A stretch of 64,000 bases of DNA from an uncultured Collinsella sp. (GCA_902493985.1 CABURR010000003.1:1-64000); one strand, 5' to 3'. Numbered from the stretch's first letter, positions 40,349 through 50,938 are shown. Notes: generated by a model from the sequence alone, not told the origin. Numbers and translations are program-made.

Positions 40349-40701
40349 GGCATCCTCCTCAAACTGATGGACCTCAGTTTGAGCTTACGAGGAGGGTGGG
40401 CAGCCACGACCAGCGCGGGCAAAATAGGCCTCCGGCTGCAAACCAGATGCTGACCAAACACTTGACGGAATGCTTGACCGAATACGCGCACTGGAACAAA
40501 GCCGCAGGTAGGCATAGACAGCCAACCCGCCTTTTCGAGCCAAGCGTCCACAGCCGCCACAGAAACAACAGAGCACCGCAGCCCAAAAAGTCGACGAACG
40601 AACACCCCCACGTCGGCAAACGAGCAAATCGCTCGCAAAGAGTGTCCCCAACGACTAGACAAAAAATGACTAGTCATTGGGGACGTTCTTAAATGACTAC
40701 T
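40349..40701. other. Gene-free interval with repeat hairpins
   Basis: This 353-base gap between the hypothetical gene and gltD contains no supported gene; several overlapping frames stay open by chance. 40430-40530 shows a loose inverted repeat (GGCTGC-CCAG at the left, CTGG-AGCCGC at the right) and a short direct repeat around TTGAC. 40644-40684 is a clear hairpin with arms GTCCCCAACGACTAG and CTAGTCATTGGGGAC (14 of 15 pairs) around an A-rich loop, 18 bases past the gltD stop. It may end gltBD transcription and belongs to the GGGGAC repeat group. Confidence 0.6.
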
Positions 40702-42183
<1,482 letters not shown>

Positions 42184-42188
42184 GGCAC

Positions 42189-45100
42189 TTACGCCTCCTT
42201 CTTGGTCGAAGCAACAGAGCTGGCAGCCACGGACGCAGCACCCGCAGCACCGCCCGCAACATCGAAGCGAGCAACATCCGCGTCACTCGCGCGACCGGTC
42301 ACAATGTCAAACGCCAGCTCCTCGGCCTGCGCATGCGTCTTGCCGACGGCCTCGGCGGCGGCGACAATCGCCAGCACGCGCTCGTACTCGGTCGGAATGA
42401 CCTTCACAAAGTGTTTGCTCATCGTCTCAAAGCTGTAGAGCAGCTTAATGCCGCGCGGGCTCTGCGTCACGTCCACGTGCTCCTGGATGAGCTCGCGAAT
42501 CTGCGCCAGCTCGCCGGCCGTCGGGGCTTTAAGCTCAACGCTCTCGTGGTTCACACGGGCATCGAGCGTGCCGTATTGGTCAAAGACATAAGCCACGCCA
42601 CCCGTCATACCGGCGGCGAAGTTCTGCCCGACCTCGCCCAGGATGAGCGCCAGACCGCCCGTCATGTACTCGCAGCCATGGTTGCCGCAGCCCTCGACCA
42701 CCACGGTGGCACCGGAGTTGCGTACGCCAAAGCGCTGGCCGGCCAGACCGTTGATGAAGCCGCGGCCGCTCGTAGCGCCAAAGAACGCAACGTTGCCCAC
42801 AATGATGTTCTCGTCGAACTTATAGGTCGCATGCGGGTTGGGGCGCACCGACACCTCGCCGCCCGAAAGGCCCTTGCCAAAGTAGTCGTTGGCGTCGCCG
42901 CACACGTTGAGCGTAATGCCACGCGGAAGGAACGCGCCAAAGCTCTGACCGGCTGAACCATCGCAATCGATGGTAATGGAGCCGGCGGGCAGGCCCTCGG
43001 GATGCGCCTTGGTCACCGCGTTGCCCAAAATGGTGCCCACGCAGCGGTTGACGTTGGCGATGTCGGCGCGGAAGCGAATCGGACGCAGGTGCGCACGGGC
43101 ATCGGCCGTATAGGGCACAAACAACGTGGAGTCGAGCGTCTTGTCGAGCTCGCTGTCCGCAGCCATCTGGGGCAGGAAGTGACGGCCGTCGGCACCCGGG
43201 ATGTGGGCACCAAACTCACAGGTCGCGCTCGCCAGCACGGGCGACAGATCCAGCAGGTTAGCCTTGCGGTTGCCCGGGACCTCGATCTGGCGCAGGCACT
43301 CGGGATGGCCGACCATCTCGTCGACCGTGCGGAAGCCCAGGCTCGCCATGACCTCGCGCAACTGCTCGGCAACAAAGAGCATAAAGCGCTCGACGTGCTC
43401 GGGCTTGCCGCGGAAGCCACGACGCAGGCGGCAGTTTTGCGTAGCGATGCCGGCCGGGCAGGTATCCTGCTGGCAGTCGCGCTGCATGAGGCAGCCCATA
43501 GAGATGAGCGGCATGGTCGCAAAGCCAAACTCCTCGGCGCCCAGCAGGCAGGCGACAGCAACATCGGTGCCGTCCATGAGCTTGCCATCGGCCTCGAGCA
43601 CCACGCGCGAGCGCAGGCCGTTTTGCAGCAACGTCTGCTGGGCCTCGGCAAGGCCAAGCTCCAGCGGCAGGCCCGCATGCCAAATAGAGTCGCGCGCAGC
43701 GGCACCCGTGCCGCCATTGTGGCCGCTGATCAAGATCTTGTCGGCGGCACCCTTGGCCACACCGGTGGCGATGGTGCCGACACCGGCCTCGCTGACCAGC
43801 TTGACCGACACGCGCGCGCCGGGGTTGGCATTCTTAAGGTCAAAGATCAGCTCTGCCAGGTCCTCGATGGAGTAGATGTCGTGGTGCGGCGGAGGCGAGA
43901 TCAGGCCGATACCGGGCGTGGACTGACGGACTTCGGCGATCCAGGGGTAGACCTTCTTGCCGGGCAGGTGGCCGCCCTCGCCTGGCTTGGCGCCCTGGGC
44001 CATCTTGATCTGAATCTCGAAGGCGCTGCACAGGTAGCGGCTCGTCACGCCAAAGCGCGCGCTTGCCACCTGCTTGATGGCGGAGTTCTTGGAGTCACCG
44101 TTAGCCAGCGGGGTCTCGCGGCGCGGATCCTCGCCGCCCTCGCCGGAGTTGGAACGGCCGTGCAGGCGGTTCATGGCGATGGCCATGCACTCGTGTGCCT
44201 CTTTGCTGATGGAGCCGTACGACATGGCGCCGGTGTTAAAGCGGCGGACGATGTTGAGCGCGGGCTCGACCTCGTCGAGTGCCACCGGAGTGCGGCCGCT
44301 GGCATCAAAGTCCAGCAGGTCGCGCAGGCGCACGGCACGGCCGGTGCAGTGCAGGCGGGCGCTGTACTCCTTAAAGGTGTCGTAGCTGTCCTCACGGCAG
44401 GCGGTCTGCAGCAAGTAGACAGTCTGCGGATCGATAAGGTGATCCTCGCCGCCGAGCGGGCGCCACTTGGTCAGACCCAGCGTGGGCAGCTGATCGGGAG
44501 CCGGGCTCTTAAGGATAGCGAGCGCGGCATCGTAGCGCTCGTTTTGCTCGCGCTCGACGTCCTCGACGCCCATACCGCCCACACGGCTCACCGTGCCGGC
44601 GAAGTACGCGTTGACGAACTCCGGCGTAAAGCCCACGGCCTCGAAGATCTGCGCGGAGTGGTAGCTCTGCACCGTGGAGATGCCCATCTTGGACATGATG
44701 GAGACGATGCCCGCCGTCGCGGCCTTGTTGTAATTGGCGATGCCCTGCTCGGCCGTCACGTCCAGGTCGCCGCGTGCCGCCAGATTGCGGATGCACGCAT
44801 GCGCGTTGTACGGGTAGATGCCGCTTGCGGAGTAGCCCACCAGCGCCGCAAAGTCGTGCGGAGACACGGCATCGCCGCACTCCACCACGATATCGGCAAA
44901 GGTGCGCACACCGGCACGGATCAGGTGGTTGTGCACGCAGCCCACGGCGAGCAGCGACGGCACGGGTACCTCGCCCGCAGCGGCACGGTCGCTCAGCACC
45001 ACGATGTTCACGCCATCGCGAACCGCAGCCTCGACGTCTTCGGCAAGCTGCTTGAGCGCAGCCTGCAGCGCGCCCTCACCCGCGTCGCGGCGGTACACGG

Positions 45101-46886
45101 CACGGAACCGGCGGGTCTTAAAGCCAACACGGTCAATCGCGAAAATGCGGTCGAACTCCTCCTCGCTCAGCAGCGGGCGCTCCAGGCGCACCAGCTGGCA
45201 GGCCGTACGGGAGTCCTCGAGCAAGTTGCCGTGGTTGCCCAGGTAGAGCGTGGTCGAAGTCACCATGTGCTCGCGCAGGGCATCAATCGGCGGATTCGTG
45301 ACTTGGGCGAACAGCTGATAGAAGTAATCGAAGAACGAGCGCGTCTTCTTGGACAGGCAGGCCAGCGGCGCATCGATGCCCATCGAAGCGAGCGGTGCCT
45401 TGCCCTGCTGGGCCATAGGACGCACGACCTCGTCGACGTCATCCCAGTGGTAGCCGAGCTTGGCCATACGCACGGCGGCGGGCACCTCGGCATCCTCGGC
45501 GGGCGCGGGCGCGGCGGGCTTGTCGAGCACGTCGACGGTCAGCGTCTCCTCGGCAATCCAGTCGCGGTAGGGCTTTTCCTTGGCATAGCGGGCGCGCAGC
45601 TCGTCGTTGTAGATGACGCGCCCGCGGGCAAAGTCGACCTCGAGCATCTGGCCCGGTCCCAGGCAGCCGCTCGTCAGGATGTTCTCGGGGCTCACCTCGA
45701 TGGTGCCCACCTCGCTTGCCAGCATAAAGCGACCGTCGCGCGTCACATAGTAGCGGGCGGGACGCAGGCCGTTACGGTCGAGGGCGGCACCCAGCGTGCG
45801 ACCGTCGGTAAAGGCGATGGCGGCCGGACCGTCCCACGGCTCCATGAGCATGGACTGGTAAGCGTCGTAGGCGCGGCGCTCCTCACTCAGGCTGTCGTTG
45901 TGGTCCCACGGCTCGGGCAGCAGCATGGATGCGGCACGCGTAAGCGGGCGACCGTTCATGACCAGGAACTCGAGCACGTTATCCAGAATCGCGGAGTCGG
46001 AACCCTCGCGGTTGATGATGGGCATCACGCGCTCAAGATCGTGCTGCAGCACGGGGCTGTACAGGTTGGGCTCGCGGGCGCGGATCCAGTTGACGTTGCC
46101 CTTGAGGGTGTTAATCTCGCCGTTGTGGATGATAAAGCGGTTGGGGTGCGCGCGCTCCCAGCTGGGCGTGGTGTTGGTGGAGTAGCGCGAGTGGACGAGC
46201 GCCACGGCCGTCTTGACGGCGGCGTCGTTGAGGTCGATGAAGAAGCGGCGCATCTGCGTGGCGACCAGCATGCCCTTGTACACGATGGTGCGCGAGCTCA
46301 TGGAGCACACATAGAAGATCTTGTCGCGCAGGGCAAACTCGGCGTCGGCCTTCTTTTCGATGGTGCGGCGGCACACGTACAGGCGACGCTCAAAGGCGTC
46401 GCCCGCCGGCGTGTCGTCGGGACGGCCCAGAAAGGCCTGCAGGATGGTAGGCATACAGGCGCGGGCCGTCTCGCCCAGGTCGTGCGGATCGACCGGCACC
46501 TCGCGCCAAAAGAGCAGCGGCACGCCGGCCTCGGCACAGCCCTCCTCAAACACGCGGCGGGCATCCTCTACGCCCTTGTCGTCCTGCGGGAAGAACAGCA
46601 TGGCCACGCCATAGTCGCCCTCTGCCGGCAGAATCTGGCCGCACTTTTGGGCCTCTTTACGGAAAAAGTGATGCGGAACCTGGAACAGGATGCCAGCGCC
46701 GTCGCCGGTGTTCTTCTCGAGTCCCGTGCCGCCGCGGTGCTCCAAGTTGACCAGAATGGACAGTGCATCGTCCAGAATCTGGTGATGGCGCTCGCCGTTG
46801 ATATCGGCAAGTGCGCCGATGCCACATGCATCGTGGTCGAATTCGGGGCGATAAAGGCCCTGCTGCTGAGCGGAATCTGCCTGCAT
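42189..46886 (-). CDS. gltB: Glutamate synthase large subunit
   Basis: This 1565-residue subunit carries out glutamine hydrolysis and reductive transfer of ammonia to 2-oxoglutarate. The N-terminal nucleophile cysteine follows a short propeptide at HDACGIGALAD, near residue 21. The amidotransferase domain (to about 420) has HNGEINTLKGN and MEPWDGPAAIAF. The FMN barrel carries GEGGEDPRR, KMAQGAKPGEGG and SGHNGGTGA, and the [3Fe-4S] cysteines are in CLMQRDCQQDTCPAG. The C-terminal beta-helix has GNHGCEYMTGG. GGGGAGG lies six bases before ATG 46886. It is the first gene of gltBD. A 58-bp palindrome lies in the divergent gap upstream. Confidence 0.96.
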   Translation of the reverse strand: MQADSAQQQGLYRPEFDHDACGIGALADINGERHHQILDDALSILVNLEHRGGTGLEKNTGDGAGILFQVPHHFFRKEAQKCGQILPAEGDYGVAMLFFPQDDKGVEDARRVFEEGCAEAGVPLLFWREVPVDPHDLGETARACMPTILQAFLGRPDDTPAGDAFERRLYVCRRTIEKKADAEFALRDKIFYVCSMSSRTIVYKGMLVATQMRRFFIDLNDAAVKTAVALVHSRYSTNTTPSWERAHPNRFIIHNGEINTLKGNVNWIRAREPNLYSPVLQHDLERVMPIINREGSDSAILDNVLEFLVMNGRPLTRAASMLLPEPWDHNDSLSEERRAYDAYQSMLMEPWDGPAAIAFTDGRTLGAALDRNGLRPARYYVTRDGRFMLASEVGTIEVSPENILTSGCLGPGQMLEVDFARGRVIYNDELRARYAKEKPYRDWIAEETLTVDVLDKPAAPAPAEDAEVPAAVRMAKLGYHWDDVDEVVRPMAQQGKAPLASMGIDAPLACLSKKTRSFFDYFYQLFAQVTNPPIDALREHMVTSTTLYLGNHGNLLEDSRTACQLVRLERPLLSEEEFDRIFAIDRVGFKTRRFRAVYRRDAGEGALQAALKQLAEDVEAAVRDGVNIVVLSDRAAAGEVPVPSLLAVGCVHNHLIRAGVRTFADIVVECGDAVSPHDFAALVGYSASGIYPYNAHACIRNLAARGDLDVTAEQGIANYNKAATAGIVSIMSKMGISTVQSYHSAQIFEAVGFTPEFVNAYFAGTVSRVGGMGVEDVEREQNERYDAALAILKSPAPDQLPTLGLTKWRPLGGEDHLIDPQTVYLLQTACREDSYDTFKEYSARLHCTGRAVRLRDLLDFDASGRTPVALDEVEPALNIVRRFNTGAMSYGSISKEAHECMAIAMNRLHGRSNSGEGGEDPRRETPLANGDSKNSAIKQVASARFGVTSRYLCSAFEIQIKMAQGAKPGEGGHLPGKKVYPWIAEVRQSTPGIGLISPPPHHDIYSIEDLAELIFDLKNANPGARVSVKLVSEAGVGTIATGVAKGAADKILISGHNGGTGAAARDSIWHAGLPLELGLAEAQQTLLQNGLRSRVVLEADGKLMDGTDVAVACLLGAEEFGFATMPLISMGCLMQRDCQQDTCPAGIATQNCRLRRGFRGKPEHVERFMLFVAEQLREVMASLGFRTVDEMVGHPECLRQIEVPGNRKANLLDLSPVLASATCEFGAHIPGADGRHFLPQMAADSELDKTLDSTLFVPYTADARAHLRPIRFRADIANVNRCVGTILGNAVTKAHPEGLPAGSITIDCDGSAGQSFGAFLPRGITLNVCGDANDYFGKGLSGGEVSVRPNPHATYKFDENIIVGNVAFFGATSGRGFINGLAGQRFGVRNSGATVVVEGCGNHGCEYMTGGLALILGEVGQNFAAGMTGGVAYVFDQYGTLDARVNHESVELKAPTAGELAQIRELIQEHVDVTQSPRGIKLLYSFETMSKHFVKVIPTEYERVLAIVAAAEAVGKTHAQAEELAFDIVTGRASDADVARFDVAGGAAGAASVAASSVASTKKEA

Positions 46887-47070
46887 CGCGATCCTCCCCT
46901 AGATATTTAGACAGTCAGTTGACTAGGCATACTAGGAGCATCGCCGGCCCGTTGTGTTTCCCACCCGTTTCGAAACAATCGCGTAACGCGCGCCCTACGA
47001 GTGGACACCGCCGACCTCAAGGGCGACAACATAGGCCCCAAGTTCGGCCTGCAAACTCACCTCTTCAAAC

Positions 47071-47128
47071 GTCTCAATCTGTAACACCTAGACCCAATTT
47101 CCATCCCTAGTTGTTACAGATCAAGACA
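47071..47128. repeat. 58-bp palindrome, single copy in the gltB/gpmA gap
   Basis: The arms GTCTCAATCTGTAACA and TGTTACAGATCAAGACA are intact, and pairing extends inwards (CCTAG with CTAG), making this the best hairpin of the family. It lies in the 380-base divergent gap between gltB and gpmA, whose other content is promoter sequence for both; no further gene is seen. Confidence 0.9.
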
Positions 47129-47266
47129 TTTCGGTAACCCCCCTTTCACCATCCTATTCAAATACAATAATTTTGTTAGTCTTGGTTAACTTTTGAGCCT
47201 AAAACGGGTATCCTTTGCGGCGTCAAACAAACGGCACGCATGCCGTGCCACATTAAGGAGGCCCCT

Positions 47267-48040
47267 ATGGCAAACCAGACAGACCGGCAGACGATCCAAC
47301 TCGTCCTTATCCGCCACGGAGAGTCGGAGTGGAACAAACTCAACCTGTTCACCGGCTGGACCGACGTAGAGCTCACCGACACGGGCCGCGAAGAAGCCGC
47401 CGCAGGCGGTCGAGCCCTCAAAGAAGCCGGTTTCGACTTTGACGTCTGCTACACTTCGCGCCTCAAGCGCGCGATCCACACCCTCAACATCGTGCTCGGC
47501 CAAATGGATCGCGAGTGGCTGCCCGTCATCAAATCCTGGAAGCTCAACGAGCGCCACTACGGCGCGTTGCAGGGTCTCAACAAGGCCGATGCCGCGGCGG
47601 AGCACGGCGACGAACAGGTGCTCATCTGGCGCCGCTCCTTCGATATCTGCCCGCCGGCACTCGAGCCGAACGACGCGCGCGATCCCCACACCCAGGAGCA
47701 ATACCGTGATGTCGCACCCGACCAGCTGCCCTACACCGAGTGCCTCAAGGACACGATAGCCCGTGCCTGGCCTTATTTCGAAGACGAGATTCGCCCCCAG
47801 ATGCTCGCCGGCAAGCGCGTACTCATCGCCGCACACGGCAACTCCCTGCGCTCTCTCGTCATGAAGTTCGAGCACCTCACGCCCGAGGAGATCCTCAAGG
47901 TCAACATCCCCACCGGCGTGCCGCTCGTTTACACCTTCGACACCGATTTCAACGTCCTCGACAAGCGCTACATCGGCGACCCGGCGACCATCGCCGCCAA
48001 GATCGACGACGTGGCCAACCAAGGCAAGGCGCGCAGGTAA
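47267..48040 (+). CDS. gpmA: 2,3-bisphosphoglycerate-dependent phosphoglycerate mutase
   Basis: This 257-residue glycolytic enzyme interconverts 3- and 2-phosphoglycerate. The phosphorylated histidine is in LIRHGESEWN, followed by FTGWTDVELT, SRLKRAIHT, NERHYGALQG and the second histidine in AAHGNSLRSL. AAGGAGG lies five bases before ATG 47267; the nine upstream codons of the frame have no homology. The length is standard. It is transcribed away from gltB and is followed by the Nramp gene after 75 bases, with no terminator seen between them. Confidence 0.95.
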   Translation: MANQTDRQTIQLVLIRHGESEWNKLNLFTGWTDVELTDTGREEAAAGGRALKEAGFDFDVCYTSRLKRAIHTLNIVLGQMDREWLPVIKSWKLNERHYGALQGLNKADAAAEHGDEQVLIWRRSFDICPPALEPNDARDPHTQEQYRDVAPDQLPYTECLKDTIARAWPYFEDEIRPQMLAGKRVLIAAHGNSLRSLVMKFEHLTPEEILKVNIPTGVPLVYTFDTDFNVLDKRYIGDPATIAAKIDDVANQGKARR

Positions 48041-48115
48041 CCCCAACCCAAACCCGACGCGTGGCGCCGCATGACCCAGATGCGACGCCACGCCGCCCAT
48101 ACACAGGAGCGCACC

Positions 48116-49372
48116 ATGCTCAACCATCTCAAACAACACTTTGGCTCCCGACGCACCGGTGGTCACGGAGGCCTAGACATTGCGCGGCACATCGGCCCCG
48201 GGCTGCTCGTGACCGTCGGCTTTATCGACCCGGGCAACTGGGCCTCCAATATGGCCGCGGGCTCGCAGTTTGGCTACGCGCTGCTGTGGATCGTCACACT
48301 GTCCACGATTATGCTCATCGCGTTGCAGCACAACGCGGCGCACCTGGGCATCGCCACGGGCACCTGTCTTGCCGAGGCCACGACACGCTACCTCCCCCGC
48401 ATCGTGGGACGCGCGGTACTCGCCAGTGCCTACCTCGCGACCATCGCCACCGCTATGGCCGAGGTCCTGGGCGGCGCGATCGCGCTCCAGATGCTCTTTG
48501 GACTGCCCGTGCGCGCCGGCTGCGTCATCGTGGCCGCGGCATCGATGGCAATGCTCATGACGAACTCCTACAAGCGTGCCGAGCGCTGGATCATCGCCTT
48601 CGTCGGCGTGGTAGGACTCTCGTTTTTGGCCGAGCTTGCGCTAGTCAAGGTCGACTGGCCGCAAGCCGCCGCAAGCTGGATCACGCCCAGTATGCCCACT
48701 GGCTCTGCCGCGATTATCGTGAGTGTCCTGGGTGCGGTCGTTATGCCCCACAACCTTTTTCTGCACTCCGAGGTCATCCAATCCATGCACTTCGAAGGCC
48801 AAGGCGAGCAAGTTATCGAGGAACGTCTGCGCTACGAGCTCTTCGACACGCTCTTTTCGATGGGCGTGGGCTGGGCAATCAACTCGGCCATGGTCATCCT
48901 GGCCGCAACGACCTTCTTTGCGCACGGCATTGTCGTAGACGACCTCGCAGTCGCAGCGGCCACGCTCTCCCCCATTCTGGGCCCGGCAAGCTCGGCCATC
49001 TTTGCGGTGGCACTGCTGTTTGCGGGTATATCGAGTAGTGTGACGGCGGGCATGGCGGCGGGCACCATCACCGCAGGCATGTTCGACGAGGAATACGACA
49101 TCCACGACCGACATTCCTCGATCGGGGTGGCGGCTTGTTTCGTCGGCGCAGTGGCGGCGTGCTTGGTCGTCCCGAATCCTTTTGAGGGTCTCATCTGGAG
49201 TCAGGCGCTGCTGTCGCTTCAGTTGCCGATTACGGTCTTTGTGCTCATACGACTCACCAGTTCGCCCCGCGTTATGGGCAAATACGCCAACTCGCGCCCG
49301 CTCAACGCGCTGCTCGTAGGGATCGGCGTCATCGTGACGATTCTCGACATCGTGCTGCTAACGGGGATGTAA
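48116..49372 (+). CDS. Nramp family Mn2+/Fe2+ transporter
   Basis: This 418-residue proton-coupled divalent metal importer has about eleven membrane helices. The first metal-binding motif reads FIDPGNWAS (Asp-Pro-Gly-Asn) in helix 1; the second, in helix 6, reads VVMPHNLFLHS with Met-Pro-His. MntH is the usual name for bacterial members, with Mn2+ as main substrate. I use ATG 48116, with AGGAG seven bases ahead; the frame opens 15 codons earlier. Regulation by a metal repressor is expected, but no operator is recognisable in the 75-base gap after gpmA. Confidence 0.9.
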   Translation: MLNHLKQHFGSRRTGGHGGLDIARHIGPGLLVTVGFIDPGNWASNMAAGSQFGYALLWIVTLSTIMLIALQHNAAHLGIATGTCLAEATTRYLPRIVGRAVLASAYLATIATAMAEVLGGAIALQMLFGLPVRAGCVIVAAASMAMLMTNSYKRAERWIIAFVGVVGLSFLAELALVKVDWPQAAASWITPSMPTGSAAIIVSVLGAVVMPHNLFLHSEVIQSMHFEGQGEQVIEERLRYELFDTLFSMGVGWAINSAMVILAATTFFAHGIVVDDLAVAAATLSPILGPASSAIFAVALLFAGISSSVTAGMAAGTITAGMFDEEYDIHDRHSSIGVAACFVGAVAACLVVPNPFEGLIWSQALLSLQLPITVFVLIRLTSSPRVMGKYANSRPLNALLVGIGVIVTILDIVLLTGM

Positions 49373-49401
49373 TTGGGATGGCGTGACTGTCCAGATATAA
49401 C

Positions 49402-49417
49402 GTCTCAATCTGTAACA
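49402..49417. repeat. 58-bp palindrome family, solitary left arm
   Basis: GTCTCAATCTGTAACA matches the left arm exactly, but no right arm follows. It lies between the Nramp gene and the rubredoxin terminator. Confidence 0.7.
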
Positions 49418-49447
49418 CGTGAGACCGTTTTAAACCGTCAGATAAAT

Positions 49448-49484
49448 CAAAAGGGTCCCGGCCGAGAATTCGACCGGGACCCTT
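49448..49484 (-). terminator. Terminator of the rubredoxin gene
   Basis: AAGGGTCCCGG and CCGGGACCCTT form a perfect 11-bp stem with a 12-base loop, followed on the minus strand by TTTTGATTT. It lies 40 bases past the rubredoxin stop and may also stop the convergent Nramp transcript. Confidence 0.85.
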
Positions 49485-49524
49485 GGACAGAGCTACATGT
49501 TGTTGCAAGTCGTGTGTCTACGAG

Positions 49525-49668
49525 CTACTCCTCGACAAGCTCAAACTCATCGGGGCCGACGCCGCAGACCGGGCACACGTAGTCCTCGGGCAGCTCGGGC
49601 GTGTCGACCTCAACCTCGTAACCGCAAACGGTGCACACAAACTTATACGTCTTCTTCTCCTCAGCCAT
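49525..49668 (-). CDS. Rubredoxin
   Basis: This 47-residue one-iron electron carrier has the two Cys pairs that bind iron: [10 protein letters not shown] and [13 protein letters not shown]. It is slightly shorter than the classical 52-54 residues because the loop between the pairs is trimmed. GAGAGGAG lies before ATG 49668; the 60-residue frame starting at 49707 runs through the promoter. It follows a flavin reductase gene in the same direction and has its own promoter in between. It probably serves detoxification of oxygen or peroxide, or general reduction. Confidence 0.85.
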   Translation of the reverse strand: MAEEKKTYKFVCTVCGYEVEVDTPELPEDYVCPVCGVGPDEFELVEE

Positions 49669-49712
49669 GATGTTCTCCTCTCGAACGCGACTGGTGATGT
49701 ACTTCATTTATT

Positions 49713-49740
49713 AGTATAGATTCTCAATAATATAATGCAA
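49713..49740 (-). promoter_or_regulatory. Promoter of the rubredoxin gene
   Basis: On the minus strand TTGCAT (-35) and TATACT (-10) are 16 bases apart in an AT-rich stretch about 45 bases before the start codon. Confidence 0.6.
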
Positions 49741-49757
49741 GTATTTTTAGAACATTT

Positions 49758-50261
49758 CTAGCCTTGATATGAGGACGCCTTCGGAGGCGTCTTGCCCTTC
49801 AGGACCTTATGGTAGTAATCGTAGGTGAGCGGTGTCTCGTCGCTCAAGCGCTCGGCATCCTCAACCTCGCCGATAAACAGTAGATGCGTGCCCACATCCA
49901 CGGTGTCGATCAGACGGCAGCTAAACAGCGCTGCCGCGTGCTCGGGAACATAGGGCATACCCAGTGCGGTCTCGCGCGTCTCGTACTTGGCAAACTTGTC
50001 GTAATCGCTGCTGGTGCGGAAGCCAAAATTGCCGATATAGAGCATGTCGGCGGTCTGGTCAATCACGGTCAGCGCAAAGGCCTTGGCAGATGCAATAACG
50101 CCAGACGTGACATTTTCCTTGTTCACGGCAACCGAAATACGCGGCGGCATGGACGTCACCTGCACCGCAGTGTTGATGACGCAGCCGGCGCGCAACCCTT
50201 CTGCCGCAGCGCTCACCACGTACAGACCGCTCGGCATGGTAAAGAACGCAGTTTTGTCCAT
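49758..50261 (-). CDS. Flavin reductase-like FMN-binding protein
   Basis: This 167-residue protein of the flavin reductase-like superfamily (FMN-binding split barrel) has FTMPSGLYVVSA at the start, NTAVQVTSMPPRISVAVNK in the FMN-binding part, and CRLIDTVDVGTHLLFIGEV near the end. In anaerobes such domains occur fused to rubredoxin (high-molecular-weight rubredoxin), acting with flavodiiron proteins on oxygen or NO. Here the rubredoxin is a separate gene directly downstream. GGGGAG precedes ATG 50261; the frame opens 64 codons earlier through hairpins. The reductant is not evident from the sequence. Confidence 0.85.
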   Translation of the reverse strand: MDKTAFFTMPSGLYVVSAAAEGLRAGCVINTAVQVTSMPPRISVAVNKENVTSGVIASAKAFALTVIDQTADMLYIGNFGFRTSSDYDKFAKYETRETALGMPYVPEHAAALFSCRLIDTVDVGTHLLFIGEVEDAERLSDETPLTYDYYHKVLKGKTPPKASSYQG

Positions 50262-50312
50262 AACGATCACTCCCCTAGCTCGGGTTGGAACCTCATGAAT
50301 GTATGTACCCAC

Positions 50313-50345
50313 AAAAAAGGCGGCACCCATAACGGACGCCGCCTT
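50313..50345 (-). terminator. Terminator downstream of smpB
   Basis: AAAGGCGGC and GCCGCCTTT form a perfect 9-bp stem with a 13-base loop and a six-base T run on the minus strand. It lies about 120 bases past the smpB stop and ends that transcript before the flavin reductase gene. Confidence 0.85.
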
Positions 50346-50389
50346 TGAGACATATGTGTCAGAACAGTAAGAAAGATGAGACGCCCGCA

Positions 50390-50454
50390 GTTGCGGTGAA
50401 ATAGGGACTGAATAGCCCCTCAAACAGGCAAAACAGTCCGTATTCCACCGCAAC
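50390..50454. repeat. 65-bp palindrome downstream of smpB
   Basis: The 21-base arms 50390-50410 and 50434-50454 pair at 19 of 21 positions (GTTGCGGTG at the outer end, GGACTG at the inner) around a 23-base loop. It begins 14 bases past the smpB stop. It has no T run. Its shape matches the other palindromes in the window, but its sequence does not. Confidence 0.8.
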
Positions 50455-50467
50455 TTATACAGAGTGC

Positions 50468-50938
50468 CTAGCGGTTGCGTTCCTTAAGGGCGCGGTCGAT
50501 CTCGCGCTGAACGTCGCGCTTGGCCATGTCCTCGCGCTTGTCGTAGAGCTTCTTGCCGCGACCCAAACCCAGCAGCAGCTTTACGCGGCCGTCGGTATTA
50601 AAGTAGAGCTCCAACGGAACCAGCGCATAACCACGGTTGCGAAGTTTGCCGTCAAGAAAGTCGATCTCCTTGCGGTGCAGCAGCAGACGACGCCGACGGT
50701 CGGGATCGCGATTCCACACGCCACCATGGCTATAAGGGTGGATATGCAGGCCGACGAGCCAGCACTCCCCGCCGCGGATCAGCGCGAAGGTATCGGTAAT
50801 CTGGCACGCGCGCTCGCGAATCGACTTGACCTCGGTGCCGCTCAGCTCAATACCGCACTCAAACGTCTCATCGATAAAGTACTCGTGATGTGCCGAGCGA
50901 TTCTTGGAAATGAGCTTGCGTTCACGCTTACTGGGCAT
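50468..50938 (-). CDS. smpB: SsrA-binding protein SmpB
   Basis: This 156-residue partner of tmRNA rescues stalled ribosomes. Landmarks are KNRSAHHEYFIDETFECGIELSG at the start (here ISKNRSAHHEYFI), TEVKSIRERACQI, LHIHPYSHGGVWN, RDRRRRLLLHRKEI (as PDRRRRLLLHRKEI), and the basic tail KKLYDKREDMAKRD. The frame opens 47 codons earlier, inside the TPR gene, but family homology begins at ATG 50938, which overlaps the end of that gene by 11 bases. The tmRNA gene itself is not in the window. RNase R, which works with this system, is encoded 8.6 kb away. Confidence 0.95.
   Translation of the reverse strand: MPSKRERKLISKNRSAHHEYFIDETFECGIELSGTEVKSIRERACQITDTFALIRGGECWLVGLHIHPYSHGGVWNRDPDRRRRLLLHRKEIDFLDGKLRNRGYALVPLELYFNTDGRVKLLLGLGRGKKLYDKREDMAKRDVQREIDRALKERNR

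Noticed and set aside
40345..40692. Several overlapping small frames upstream of gltD
   Set aside because: They occur in at least three frames and both strands, with no ribosome site and no recognisable protein; the interval is repeat-like.
43002..46910. Long open frame of 1302 codons on the plus strand
   Set aside because: It is antisense to gltB, whose motifs are complete. GC-rich codon use leaves the opposite strand open. It has no ribosome site and an odd Val/Ala/His/Gly-rich composition.
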